A stretch of 34,990 nucleotides of DNA from Prevotella sp. Its GTDB lineage: Bacteria; Bacteroidota; Bacteroidia; Bacteroidales; Dysgonomonadaceae. The position numbers were made by a program, and so were the translations under genes. The stretch lies in assembly GCA_031285905.1 (NCBI GenBank), contig JAITVH010000127.1, positions 1-34,990 on the forward strand. Reading direction: 5' to 3'. Below, one piece after another: positions 25,957 through 34,493 of this stretch (position 1 is its first letter; each line of letters starts with the position of its first letter). The notes below the pieces were generated by a model. It was not told the DNA's origin. It did no database searches and saw nothing but the letters and a program-made list of their open reading frames with translations.

Positions 25957-28290
25957 TTAATTCTTTTTCGATTTTTTTGCTTTACTGTCTGTCTTGCTTT
26001 CCGAGGCATTTATTATTTTCATCGTTGCTTCAAAATCCAATCCATCAGGAGATGTTCCTTTAGGGATTTTGTAATTGTTTTTCTTATATGCTATATATGG
26101 CCCATAACGACCATTTAGTATTTGAAGGTCTGGTTCTTCCTCAAATGTTTTAATTATTTTTTCAGCATCTTTTTGTCTTTTTTCCTGTATTAGGGTAGTT
26201 GCTTCATCTAAGTCAACAGAGAATGGATCAGAACCTTTAGGTAAAGATATGAATTTACCATCATGCTTTACATATGGGCCAAATCTTCCTGTACCAATGC
26301 TTACTTCTTTATTTTCAAACTCGCCGATACTGCGTGGAAGCTCGAATAATTTCAGAGCTTCTTCCAGAGTAATTGTAGCGATCGATTGATTTTTTTGTAA
26401 TCCTGCAAATTGAGGTTTATGTTCTTCCTCTTGAACCCCTATCTGAACCATTGGGCCAAACCGCCCTATCTTAACAGAAACTTGGCGACCGGACTTTGGA
26501 TCATTACCAAGTATGCGTTCTCCAATTTTATGGTCTGTCTGCATGTTGATAGCAGATTCTACTACCGGGTGAAAAACTTTATAGAAACGGTCTATTGATT
26601 TAGTCCAGTTTTCATCCCCTTCGGCTATTTGGTCAAATTCTTTTTCGACATTAGCCGTGAAGTTATAATCAAGGATGTCGGGGAAATATTCTGTGAGAAA
26701 GTCGTTCACAACAGTTCCTGTATCTGTCGGAATCAACTTCCCTTTGTCGGTTCCCGTTATTTCGGTTTTTTCAGTATCACTTACTTTATCCTTTTTTAGT
26801 GTGAGGATGTTATATTTTCTCTCAGTCCCTTCTATATTGGATTTTTCTACATATTCTCGGTTCTGAATGGTTGAAATAGTTGGCGCGTATGTAGATGGAC
26901 GTCCAATACCTAATTCCTCCAATTTTCTGACGAGGGAAGCTTCTGTATATCGGCTTGGACGTTGTGTGAAACGTTCTGTAGCTGTAGATTCGCTTAAATC
27001 CAGTTTGTCATTCTGCTTTACAGGTGGAAGTAGACTTGTTTCATTATCAAGATTTTCCTCATCGGTGCCCTCCATATATACATGCAGGAAGCCGTCAAAT
27101 TTTATAACTTCACCAATCGCAGTGAATTTTAGTTCTTTTTCATTTGAAATCTTAATAGTTATGATTGTTTTTTCTAATTCTGCATCAGCCATTTGTGAAG
27201 CTATAGTTCTTTTCCAAATCAGGTCATATAGTTTTTTTTCTTGTGCAGTTCCGGATATTGCATGCTCGGATATGTAAGTTGGACGGATGGCTTCGTGGGC
27301 TTCCTGAGCGCCTTTCGTTTTTGTTGAAAATTGGCGGGTTTTTGAGTATTGTTTCCCGTATTCTTTTTCTATTTCATTTTTGGTAGTATTAATAGCTAAG
27401 CCAGATAAGTTAACCGAGTCGGTACGCATGTAGGTTATTTTACCCGATTCATATAGTTTTTGAGCAACCATCATTGTCAATGAAACAGGGAATCCCAATT
27501 TACGCGAAGCCTCCTGTTGCAAGGTTGATGTAGTGAATGGCGCTGCTGGTGATTTTTTTACAGGTTTGGTTTCTACATTTTCGACAACGAAACTGGCATC
27601 TTTTAGTTCTTGGAGAAGAGTCATGGCCTCTTCTTTTGTTTTTAAACGTTTGCTCAACTCCGTCTTTATTTCAGATATTGTCCCATTCTCATTTTTTAGA
27701 AAAATGGCAGTAACCCGGTAAGACGCTTCAGTGTGAAATGCCTGTATTTCCCGTTCTTTTTCAACAATAAGTCTTACAGCGACTGATTGTACTCTTCCAG
27801 CAGATAATGCTGGCTTAACTTTACGCCACAATACGGGTGATAGTTCAAAACCTACTATGCGGTCTAGAACCCTGCGGGCTTGTTGAGCATCTACAAGATT
27901 GATGTCGATTTGTCTGGGGTTTTCTATAGCGTGAAGAATTGCGTCCTTTGTTATTTCGTGGAAAGCAATCCTTCTTATCTTTTTCTCGTCAAGTTTTAGA
28001 GCCTTGAACAAATGCCATGATATTGCTTCTCCTTCGCGGTCTTCATCGGATGCAAGCCAGACGATATCAGCATCTTTTGCTGCTTTTTTTAACTCGTCGA
28101 CCACTTTCTTTTTGTCAGACGGTATTTCATATATCGGAGTATAATTGTGATCCAAATCTATACCCAAATCCTTTTTTTTTAAATCCCTTATATGTCCGTA
28201 ACTGGACATGACTTTAAAATCTTTTCCCAGGAATTTCTCAATGGTTTTGGCTTTGGCTGGAGACTCTACAATTACTAAGTTTTTTTGCAT
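25957..28290 (-). CDS. topA: DNA topoisomerase I
   Basis: 777 aa. The TOPRIM domain is seen in LVIVESPAKAKTIEKFL (E9) and SDEDREGEAISWHL (81-94); the catalytic Tyr is Y287 in KITYMRTDSVNLS. Other conserved blocks are LSAGRVQSVAVRLI, KGAQEAHEAIRPT and ELGIGRPSTYAPTI. Instead of C4 zinc ribbons the C-terminus has several glycine-rich repeats (IGRFGPMVQIG, TGRFGPYVKHDGKFISLPKG, NGRYGPYIAYKKNNYKIPKG) and a basic tail; the whole protein has no cysteine. It relaxes negatively supercoiled DNA. It has its own upstream -7 element and is the first gene of a long minus-strand run. Confidence 0.95.
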   Translation of the reverse strand: MQKNLVIVESPAKAKTIEKFLGKDFKVMSSYGHIRDLKKKDLGIDLDHNYTPIYEIPSDKKKVVDELKKAAKDADIVWLASDEDREGEAISWHLFKALKLDEKKIRRIAFHEITKDAILHAIENPRQIDINLVDAQQARRVLDRIVGFELSPVLWRKVKPALSAGRVQSVAVRLIVEKEREIQAFHTEASYRVTAIFLKNENGTISEIKTELSKRLKTKEEAMTLLQELKDASFVVENVETKPVKKSPAAPFTTSTLQQEASRKLGFPVSLTMMVAQKLYESGKITYMRTDSVNLSGLAINTTKNEIEKEYGKQYSKTRQFSTKTKGAQEAHEAIRPTYISEHAISGTAQEKKLYDLIWKRTIASQMADAELEKTIITIKISNEKELKFTAIGEVIKFDGFLHVYMEGTDEENLDNETSLLPPVKQNDKLDLSESTATERFTQRPSRYTEASLVRKLEELGIGRPSTYAPTISTIQNREYVEKSNIEGTERKYNILTLKKDKVSDTEKTEITGTDKGKLIPTDTGTVVNDFLTEYFPDILDYNFTANVEKEFDQIAEGDENWTKSIDRFYKVFHPVVESAINMQTDHKIGERILGNDPKSGRQVSVKIGRFGPMVQIGVQEEEHKPQFAGLQKNQSIATITLEEALKLFELPRSIGEFENKEVSIGTGRFGPYVKHDGKFISLPKGSDPFSVDLDEATTLIQEKRQKDAEKIIKTFEEEPDLQILNGRYGPYIAYKKNNYKIPKGTSPDGLDFEATMKIINASESKTDSKAKKSKKN

Positions 28291-28367
28291 ATATCAAGGC
28301 TTATCTAGTATAATAATCAGCTGGTTTAAATTACATGAACTGAAAAGACAGTTTGCATATTGAACCG

Positions 28368-28375
28368 CAAAAGTA
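28368..28375 (-). promoter_or_regulatory. -7 element TACTTTTG upstream of topA
   Basis: On the minus strand TACTTTTG, followed by CGG, matches the Bacteroidota -7 consensus. The predicted leader is about 70 nt. No clear -33 TTTG lies at the usual distance. Confidence 0.5.
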
Positions 28376-28450
28376 ATGATTTTGTTTTAAAAATCAGAAT
28401 AAAAATAGTTGGAACGATTTTTATTCTGGCTTTTTGATTTTCTTTATATA

Positions 28451-28480
28451 AGAAAGCCCTGAATCATTTCAAGGCTTTCT
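28451..28480 (-). terminator. Hairpin downstream of the unknown 358-aa gene
   Basis: An 8-bp stem AGAAAGCC/GGCTTTCT (28451-28458 with 28473-28480), one mismatch, then four more pairs around a TCAT loop. It lies 11 bp beyond the stop codon of the minus-strand gene and before the topA promoter, where a terminator is expected. The downstream T tract is weak. Confidence 0.65.
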
Positions 28481-28491
28481 GTTTGTTAGTA

Positions 28492-29568
28492 TTAGTTGAA
28501 TAAAATAGTGTCGGCTTCCTGGGTGAAATCAGAATAGCCCATTTCTTCAAAATCGTATCCGACCATTATCTCTTTTGCTATATTCATAAAAGCATTAAAA
28601 TCGTAAATAATGAAATCGATATAAGAAAAATGATATCCGGTAGCCCCTCCCAGACTGTTAGCTATACCATAAGGTATTGTTTGTGCAACGATCTTATCTT
28701 CTATATCTCCTCTGAAATTGACTACATTTTCACGTGGAATATCGACATTCTCGAAAAAGATAAATCCAAAAATTACGCCATTTTCTTTTGCTTCTTTATA
28801 TCGCGGACTTTCACCTTTATAATAATCATTCAGTAAAGGGGAACAGGAGGTATAACCTGAGAAAACGTCTTCTCGAAGTGTCCATCCTTCTTTTTCATTA
28901 GGTTCTATCTGATAACCACTGTATATCTCGGTCGGATTTATGAATTTTGTCCAGCCATTTTCTTCCATTGCTTTATCAACAATTGATTTTAATTGACTTA
29001 TGAGTACAGATTCTTTATCCAGTGTTGACTCTACGAAATCTATATAACCTATGTATTCCATAGTATAAAGTTCACCCACAAACTGATCGAGATAGATAAA
29101 AAGCATGGAATATCGTTTTCCTTCTTCCAGTGCCATCAGTTTTGGACTATATATTTCTATATTGACCTTGTTTCGGTCGTCATCGATTTCAGGATATATT
29201 GTTAAATCTTCTTCTCCTATTTTTGTGTCGAACATTTGCAGTGTCGAACCGGGTTTGCCATGAGGTGGTTTAGTGGAATAAAAGTTCCATTTTTCCCAGA
29301 GGTGTTCAGGGGCATGTTCCAGCCAATAATGTAGTAGCATCAATCTTGCCCTGTCTCCTTCAGGGGTAAGTATCAATTCATATTTGCCTTCGTCGTTTAT
29401 TCCCATTTCGAAGAAAATTTTGTGAAAGGCTATTTGTAAAATACTGTCAACGAAGTTAAGTAAAGTTTCACCATCAGCTTTATTATCCATCATTTCTCTG
29501 ATTTGATATTCTTCTTCAGAGAAAGATTTCCAGAATTTTGATATTCTGTTTTTAAAAGATTCTTGCAT
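28492..29568 (-). CDS. Conserved-looking hypothetical cytoplasmic protein
   Basis: 358 aa, acidic, without signal peptide or membrane segments. I do not recognise the family. The N-terminal part is helical (SFKNRISKFWKSFSEEEYQIREMMDNK) and is followed by alternating beta/alpha segments such as YELILTPEGDRARLMLLHYWLEHAP and NVNIEIYSPKLMALE-like text, seen here as KVNIEIYSPKLMALEEG. The C-terminal part (NVVNFRGDIEDKIVAQTIPYG; GYHFSYIDFIIYDFNAFMNI) looks like a globular sensor or immunity-like domain, but this is not a family match. It has its own promoter element and terminator hairpin, so it is a single-gene unit between topA and ileS. Confidence 0.75.
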   Translation of the reverse strand: MQESFKNRISKFWKSFSEEEYQIREMMDNKADGETLLNFVDSILQIAFHKIFFEMGINDEGKYELILTPEGDRARLMLLHYWLEHAPEHLWEKWNFYSTKPPHGKPGSTLQMFDTKIGEEDLTIYPEIDDDRNKVNIEIYSPKLMALEEGKRYSMLFIYLDQFVGELYTMEYIGYIDFVESTLDKESVLISQLKSIVDKAMEENGWTKFINPTEIYSGYQIEPNEKEGWTLREDVFSGYTSCSPLLNDYYKGESPRYKEAKENGVIFGFIFFENVDIPRENVVNFRGDIEDKIVAQTIPYGIANSLGGATGYHFSYIDFIIYDFNAFMNIAKEIMVGYDFEEMGYSDFTQEADTILFN

Positions 29569-29592
29569 AGTTATATCGTGTTAATTAAAAAT

Positions 29593-29624
29593 GAAATCAG
29601 AATGTTCAGAAATCAGAATGTTCA
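29593..29624. repeat. Exact 16-bp tandem duplication in a leader/promoter
   Basis: GAAATCAGAATGTTCA occurs twice head to tail (29593-29608 and 29609-29624). The second copy ends inside the -7 element of the minus-strand gene at 29623-29630, so the duplication covers the start of its leader. Confidence 0.9.
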
Positions 29625-29630
29625 AAGGTA
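29623..29630 (-). promoter_or_regulatory. -7 element TACCTTTG for the 358-aa protein gene
   Basis: Exact TAnnTTTG match on the minus strand, 54 bp upstream of the ATG at 29568. No clear -33 partner. Confidence 0.45.
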
Positions 29631-29882
29631 AAAATAAAATAATTATGTGAGACTTAGTTTACTTGTGATATTTGTAATTTTTTAGTTTATTTGAAAAATA
29701 GAGTTTATGAAATTACGTTTTGGGGCATTATTGATCTAATATAATATTGGAATTAAGAATACCATGAGGAATTAAATACTATACTCTTATGAAAAAGGGG
29801 AAAATTATTTTTTGGAGAGAATGATATCTTATAGTTTCCTAATAAACTTATAAGAGCTAATATGTATCTTGCAACTTTTCAT
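29631..29882. other. AT-rich divergent intergenic region
   Basis: About 250 bp between the promoter of the unknown minus-strand gene and that of ileS. Only very short open frames (10-15 codons) occur. I see no RNA gene, T-box-like element or strong hairpin in it. Confidence 0.5.
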
Positions 29883-29890
29883 TATCTTTG
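29883..29890 (+). promoter_or_regulatory. -7 element TATCTTTG upstream of ileS
   Basis: Exact TAnnTTTG match 34 bp before the ileS ATG. The nearest TTG upstream (29869-29871) is too close to act as -33. Confidence 0.5.
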
Positions 29891-29924
29891 TCCTCAATTT
29901 TTTAAATAGGTATAAAGACACATT

Positions 29925-32900
29925 ATGAGTAAGCAGTTTTCGGAATATAATAGGTTTAATTTGTCTGAAATCAACAAAGAGATACTGGAAAAGTGGGATA
30001 AAGAAAATATATTCCAGCAGAGTCTTGACATAAGGGCAAAAGGAGAGCCGTTTATTTTCTATGAAGGTCCTCCATCGGCAAATGGAATGCCGGGTATTCA
30101 CCATGTGATGGCTCGTGCAGTGAAAGATATCTTTTGCCGTTATAAGACAATGAAAGGCTACTTAGTTAACCGTAAGGCAGGATGGGATACTCATGGCCTT
30201 CCGGTTGAACTGGCTGTGGAGAAAATGCTTGGGATAACAAAAGAAGATATTGGTAAGAAAATATCTGTAGAAGAATATAACAACGCTTGCCGTAAGGAAG
30301 TAATGAAATATACTGGGGAGTGGGAGAAACTTACTCGCCTGATAGGGTACTGGGTGGATATGAAAGATCCATATATTACTTATGACAGCCGTTATATAGA
30401 AACTCTTTGGTTTTTGCTAAAGGAGCTTTATAAGAAAGGATATTTATATAAAGGATATACTATACAGCCATATTCTCCGGCTGCAGGAACAGGATTGAGT
30501 ACTCACGAACTGAACCAGCCGGGTGCTTACCGCGATGTAAAAGACACTACATGTGTGGCACAATTTAAAATGAAGCAGCCTAAACTTGAGATGTCTCAAT
30601 TTGGTGATGCTTATTTTCTTGCGTGGACAACTACCCCGTGGACATTGTCCTCTAATACAGCTTTGGCAGTTGGTCCTGAGATAACTTATGTGGCTGTACA
30701 ATCATATAATCCTTATACAGGAAATAAAATGACTGCTGTTTTGGCCAAATGGCTTATGATCAGTATGTTTAATGAAAAGGCAAAAGATTTATCTCTTGAT
30801 GATTATAAGCAAGGAGATAAACTGATACCATATAAAGTAGTTGGAGAATATAAAGGTAGTGAGCTGGTAGGAATGGAATATGAGCAGCTCATACCATGGG
30901 TAAACCCCGAAGAAGGCGCATTTAAAGTTATTACAGGAGATTATGTGACTACCGACGATGGTACAGGTATTGTGCATATTGCCCCTACATTTGGTGCAGA
31001 CGATGCCAGAGTGGCAAAGGCTAATAATGTTCCAGCCCTTTTGTTGATTGACAAAGACGGGAATACACGTCCTATGGTAGATCTTACAGGAAAATATTTC
31101 CGGTTAGAAGACCTTGATCCTGAATTTGTAAAAGAAATGGTAAATGTAGATTTATATAAGGAGTTTGCCGGACGATATGTAAAGAATGAGTATGATGAAA
31201 CTCTGCCTGCAGATGCCAATACGCTGGATATCGATCTTAGCGTCATGTTAAAGCAACAGGACAGAGCTTTCAAAATAGAGCGTCAGGTGCATAATTATCC
31301 GCATTGTTGGCGTACCGATAAGCCTGTGCTTTATTATCCGTTGGATAGTTGGTTTATACGTACTACGGCTGCCCGTGACCGTTTGATAGAGCTGAATAAT
31401 ACAATAAACTGGAAACCTCAATCCACAGGTACAGGGCGTTTTGGTAAATGGCTCGAAAATCTTCAGGACTGGAACCTGAGCCGTAGCCGTTACTGGGGAA
31501 CGCCGCTTCCTATATGGCGTACCGAGGATGGCAAAGAAGAGAAATGTATAGGTTCGTTGAAAGAACTGTACGAAGAAATGCAAAAAGCGGTAGATGTAGG
31601 TTTTATGAAAGAGATGCCTTGGAATGACTTCGAAATAGGTAATCTGGATAAGGCTAATTATGAAAAAGTTGATCTTCACCGCCCATATGTAGACAATATA
31701 GTATTGGTTTCAGATTCAGGTAAGCCGATGAAACGTGAGACAGACCTGATAGACGTTTGGTTCGATTCAGGGGCTATGCCATTTGCTCAGGTATTTTATC
31801 CGAATATCAGCGAGGAAGAATTTAATAAGGTTTATCCGGCTGACTTTATAGCTGAAGGAGTTGACCAGACTAGGGGATGGTTCTTTACACTCCATGCCAT
31901 ATCTACAATGTTCAAAGACAGTATATCGTTTAAGAACGTTATATCAAACGGGCTTGTATTAGATAAGAACGGTTTGAAGATGTCGAAACGCTTAGGTAAT
32001 GCCGTTGATCCGTTTGAGACAATAGAAAAATATGGTTCCGACCCATTGCGCTGGTATATGATCACCAATGCATCTCCGTGGGATAATCTAAAGTTTGATA
32101 TAGAAGGAGTTGAAGAAGTACGGCGTAAGTTTTTTGGAACGCTCTATAATACTTATTCATTCTTTGCGTTGTATGCTAATGTAGATAAGTTTACATTCAG
32201 CGAAGAATTGATCCCCATAAATGAAAGACCTGAAATTGACCGTTGGGTAATATCTCTGCTTAATACATTAGTAAAAGAGGTGGATGAAAGCTATCAGACT
32301 TATGAGCCGACTAAGGCAGGACGTGCGATATCCGACTTTGTAAATGATAATCTGAGTAACTGGTATGTACGCCTTAACAGGAAACGTTTCTGGGGTGGAG
32401 AGATGACTAAAGACAAATTGTCCGCATACCAGACTTTATATGCTTGTCTTGAAACAGTAGCTAAACTGATGGCTCCTATTTCTCCGTTCTATGCAGATAA
32501 ATTATTTATGGACTTGGTTTCTGTTACAGGAAGAGAAAAGGCCGCTTCTGTACATATAGCAGAATTCCCGGTTTATGAACCAACTATGGTGGATAAGCGT
32601 TTAGAGGAACGCATGCAAATAGCACAGGATATATCTTCGGCAGTTTTAGCGCTTCGTCGCAAAGAAAGCATCAAAGTACGACAGCCGCTTACTCAGATAA
32701 TGATTCCGATTCTAAACGAGGAACAACGTGAAGACGTGGAGGCTGTAAGAGACCTGATATTGAGCGAGGTGAATGTAAAAGAACTGAATTATGTGGATAA
32801 TGCGGCTGGAATTCTAGTGAAGAAAGTGAAGCCGGATTTCAAGAAGTTGGGGCCGCGTTATGGTAAAATAATGAAGCAATTAGCATCGGAAGTACAAAGT

Positions 32901-33335
32901 ATGCCGCAGGATGCTATTGCTGCTCTGGAAAAAGATGGAAATTACACTTTCAATATCGAAGGACAGAATGCAACTATTGAGTTGGCTGACGTAGAGATAA
33001 TATCAGAAGATATACCGGGATGGCTCGTAGCTAATGCAGGGAAATTGACAGTTGCCCTTGATGTAACAATAACAGAAGAGTTGAAAAAAGAAGGAATTGC
33101 CCGTGAACTGGTAAACCGTATTCAAAATATCAGGAAATCGAGCGGGTTTGATATTACAGACAGGATAAATATCACAATATCAGATAATGAGCAGATCAGG
33201 GGAGCTATTGCAGATTATAAAGAATACATAGCATCGCAAGTGTTGGCTGATAAAATAATGTTAGATGATGTGAAAAATGCTCAAGAGGTAGATATGGATG
33301 ATTACATTTTAACTATATATGTAGAGAAAATCTGA
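29925..33335 (+). CDS. ileS: Isoleucyl-tRNA synthetase (long, eukaryote-like type)
   Basis: 1136 aa, longer than the roughly 940 aa of E. coli IleRS. The class I HIGH motif appears as GIHH (residues 57-60, within PSANGMPGIHHVMARAVKD), followed by NRKAGWDTHGLPVELAVEK. The CP1 editing domain has TTPWTLSSNTALAVGP and DDGTGIVHIAPTFGADD. The KMSKS loop is LKMSKRLGN (K685-R689). The anticodon-binding domain starts near NERPEIDRWVISLLNTL, and the long C-terminal extension lacks the Cys-rich zinc module of the E. coli type. Length and motif variants match the type 2 IleRS group. The DksA-like gene follows after 60 bp. Confidence 0.95.
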   Translation: MSKQFSEYNRFNLSEINKEILEKWDKENIFQQSLDIRAKGEPFIFYEGPPSANGMPGIHHVMARAVKDIFCRYKTMKGYLVNRKAGWDTHGLPVELAVEKMLGITKEDIGKKISVEEYNNACRKEVMKYTGEWEKLTRLIGYWVDMKDPYITYDSRYIETLWFLLKELYKKGYLYKGYTIQPYSPAAGTGLSTHELNQPGAYRDVKDTTCVAQFKMKQPKLEMSQFGDAYFLAWTTTPWTLSSNTALAVGPEITYVAVQSYNPYTGNKMTAVLAKWLMISMFNEKAKDLSLDDYKQGDKLIPYKVVGEYKGSELVGMEYEQLIPWVNPEEGAFKVITGDYVTTDDGTGIVHIAPTFGADDARVAKANNVPALLLIDKDGNTRPMVDLTGKYFRLEDLDPEFVKEMVNVDLYKEFAGRYVKNEYDETLPADANTLDIDLSVMLKQQDRAFKIERQVHNYPHCWRTDKPVLYYPLDSWFIRTTAARDRLIELNNTINWKPQSTGTGRFGKWLENLQDWNLSRSRYWGTPLPIWRTEDGKEEKCIGSLKELYEEMQKAVDVGFMKEMPWNDFEIGNLDKANYEKVDLHRPYVDNIVLVSDSGKPMKRETDLIDVWFDSGAMPFAQVFYPNISEEEFNKVYPADFIAEGVDQTRGWFFTLHAISTMFKDSISFKNVISNGLVLDKNGLKMSKRLGNAVDPFETIEKYGSDPLRWYMITNASPWDNLKFDIEGVEEVRRKFFGTLYNTYSFFALYANVDKFTFSEELIPINERPEIDRWVISLLNTLVKEVDESYQTYEPTKAGRAISDFVNDNLSNWYVRLNRKRFWGGEMTKDKLSAYQTLYACLETVAKLMAPISPFYADKLFMDLVSVTGREKAASVHIAEFPVYEPTMVDKRLEERMQIAQDISSAVLALRRKESIKVRQPLTQIMIPILNEEQREDVEAVRDLILSEVNVKELNYVDNAAGILVKKVKPDFKKLGPRYGKIMKQLASEVQSMPQDAIAALEKDGNYTFNIEGQNATIELADVEIISEDIPGWLVANAGKLTVALDVTITEELKKEGIARELVNRIQNIRKSSGFDITDRINITISDNEQIRGAIADYKEYIASQVLADKIMLDDVKNAQEVDMDDYILTIYVEKI

Positions 33336-33344
33336 TAAAATACT

Positions 33345-33352
33345 TATCTTTA
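33345..33352 (+). promoter_or_regulatory. Weak -7-like element TATCTTTA before the DksA-like gene
   Basis: Seven of eight positions fit TAnnTTTG, and it lies within the inverted repeat TTATCT-TT-AGATAA. It sits in the 60-bp gap after ileS and could allow separate transcription of the downstream gene. Confidence 0.25.
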
Positions 33353-33395
33353 GATAAAGTAAAACAGGGTATTAATTATAATTAAATGAGAAATT

Positions 33396-33776
33396 ATGGC
33401 AGAAAAAACAAGATATACCGATGAGGAATTAAATGAATTCCGTGATATCATTCTTGATAAACTAAACAAAGCTAAGGTAGAATACGAAGAATTGAGAGCG
33501 GCTATAACAAATGCTGATGGAAATGATGTGACTGACACTTCACCTACATTCAAGGTATTGGAAGAAGGCGCATCTACACTATCGAAAGAAGAAGCCGGAC
33601 GATTGGCACAACGCCAGATGAAGTTTATCCAAAACTTGCAATCAGCTCTTATCCGTATTGAGAACAAGACTTATGGTATTTGTCGTGAAACAGGAAAATT
33701 GATTCCAAAGGAACGTTTACGCGCAGTGCCACATGCAACATTGAGTATAGAAGCCAAGAACAGTGGTGTTAAATAA
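33396..33776 (+). CDS. DksA/TraR-family protein with degenerate zinc finger
   Basis: 126 aa. The N-terminal two-thirds is a predicted coiled coil (DEELNEFRDIILDKLNKAKVEYEELR; AGRLAQRQMKFIQNLQSALIRIE), including an acidic DVTDTS tip analogous to the DksA finger. The C-terminal part YGICRETGKLIPKERLRAVPHATLSIEAK follows the DksA zinc-finger pattern but keeps only the first of four cysteines. DksA-type proteins enter the RNA polymerase secondary channel and modulate transcription, often with ppGpp. Without the C4 site this protein probably folds without zinc. A role as a transcription factor is likely by family; promoter targets are unknown. Confidence 0.87.
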   Translation: MAEKTRYTDEELNEFRDIILDKLNKAKVEYEELRAAITNADGNDVTDTSPTFKVLEEGASTLSKEEAGRLAQRQMKFIQNLQSALIRIENKTYGICRETGKLIPKERLRAVPHATLSIEAKNSGVK

Positions 33777-33796
33777 GAATAATCACTAAAGTATAG

Positions 33797-33840
33797 AGAA
33801 TGAAGAAAAATAAATCTTAAAGTTGATTTTTCTTCATTCT
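33797..33840 (+). terminator. Terminator-like hairpin between the DksA-like gene and lspA
   Basis: A perfect 15-bp inverted repeat AGAATGAAGAAAAAT / ATTTTTCTTCATTCT (33797-33811 with 33826-33840) with a 14-nt loop, 20 bp after the stop. It is AT-rich with T residues on the 3' arm. It may terminate or attenuate transcription into lspA. Confidence 0.6.
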
Positions 33841-33859
33841 TTATGCAGTTAAATGACAT

Positions 33860-34486
33860 ATGGATAATAACAAGAGAGGACTTGTCGCAATATTAGTAGT
33901 TGTTTTGATTATAGTTATAGATCAGGTCTCTAAAGTACTGGTAAAGACAAATATGGCTTTGTATGAGAGCATAGAAATCGCCAGTTGGTTTAAGATCTAT
34001 TTTGTAGAAAATCCGGGTATGGCTTTTGGTTGGAAGTTTGGAGGTAAGTTATTCCTCTCATTATTCCGGATAGTGGCAATCTTCTTTATCGGTTATTATC
34101 TTTATTTGCTTGTCAAAAGAGAATATTCTAACGGTTTTATTGCATGTATAGCCCTCATTTTTGCCGGGGCATTTGGCAATATCATCGACAGTGTGTTTTA
34201 TGGAGAGATTTTCTCAGCTAGCTATTCCGGGCATGTAGCATCATTTGTTCCCATAGGGGAGGGATACTCTAGTTGGTTGCATGGAAATGTGGTGGATATG
34301 CTTTACTTCCCTTTGATAGAAAGTACTTTTCCTTCGTGGCTTCCTATATGGGGCGGACAGGACTATATATTCTTTAGCCCTATTTTTAATATTGCTGATT
34401 CGGCTATAACTGTAGGAATATTTATTTTATTGATTTTTTATCGTAAAACTTTAGCTTTATCTTTGGAGAAGAGAGAAAAGGAATAA
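33860..34486 (+). CDS. lspA: Lipoprotein signal peptidase (signal peptidase II)
   Basis: 208 aa, longer than the roughly 165 aa of E. coli LspA. Four membrane segments are visible (about 8-24, 64-84, 94-112 and 180-195). Signature motifs are IDQVSKVLVK (20-29), ENPGMAFG (50-57), GAFGNIIDS with catalytic D110, and FNIADSAI with catalytic D180. The two Asp residues are about 70 positions apart instead of about 27, owing to an inserted periplasmic stretch (about 113-172) containing HVASFVPIGEGYSSWLHGNVVDMLYFP. It cleaves prolipoproteins after diacylglyceryl transfer, and the next gene encodes a lipoprotein 7 bp downstream. Confidence 0.94.
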   Translation: MDNNKRGLVAILVVVLIIVIDQVSKVLVKTNMALYESIEIASWFKIYFVENPGMAFGWKFGGKLFLSLFRIVAIFFIGYYLYLLVKREYSNGFIACIALIFAGAFGNIIDSVFYGEIFSASYSGHVASFVPIGEGYSSWLHGNVVDMLYFPLIESTFPSWLPIWGGQDYIFFSPIFNIADSAITVGIFILLIFYRKTLALSLEKREKE

Positions 34487-34493
34487 ATTAATT

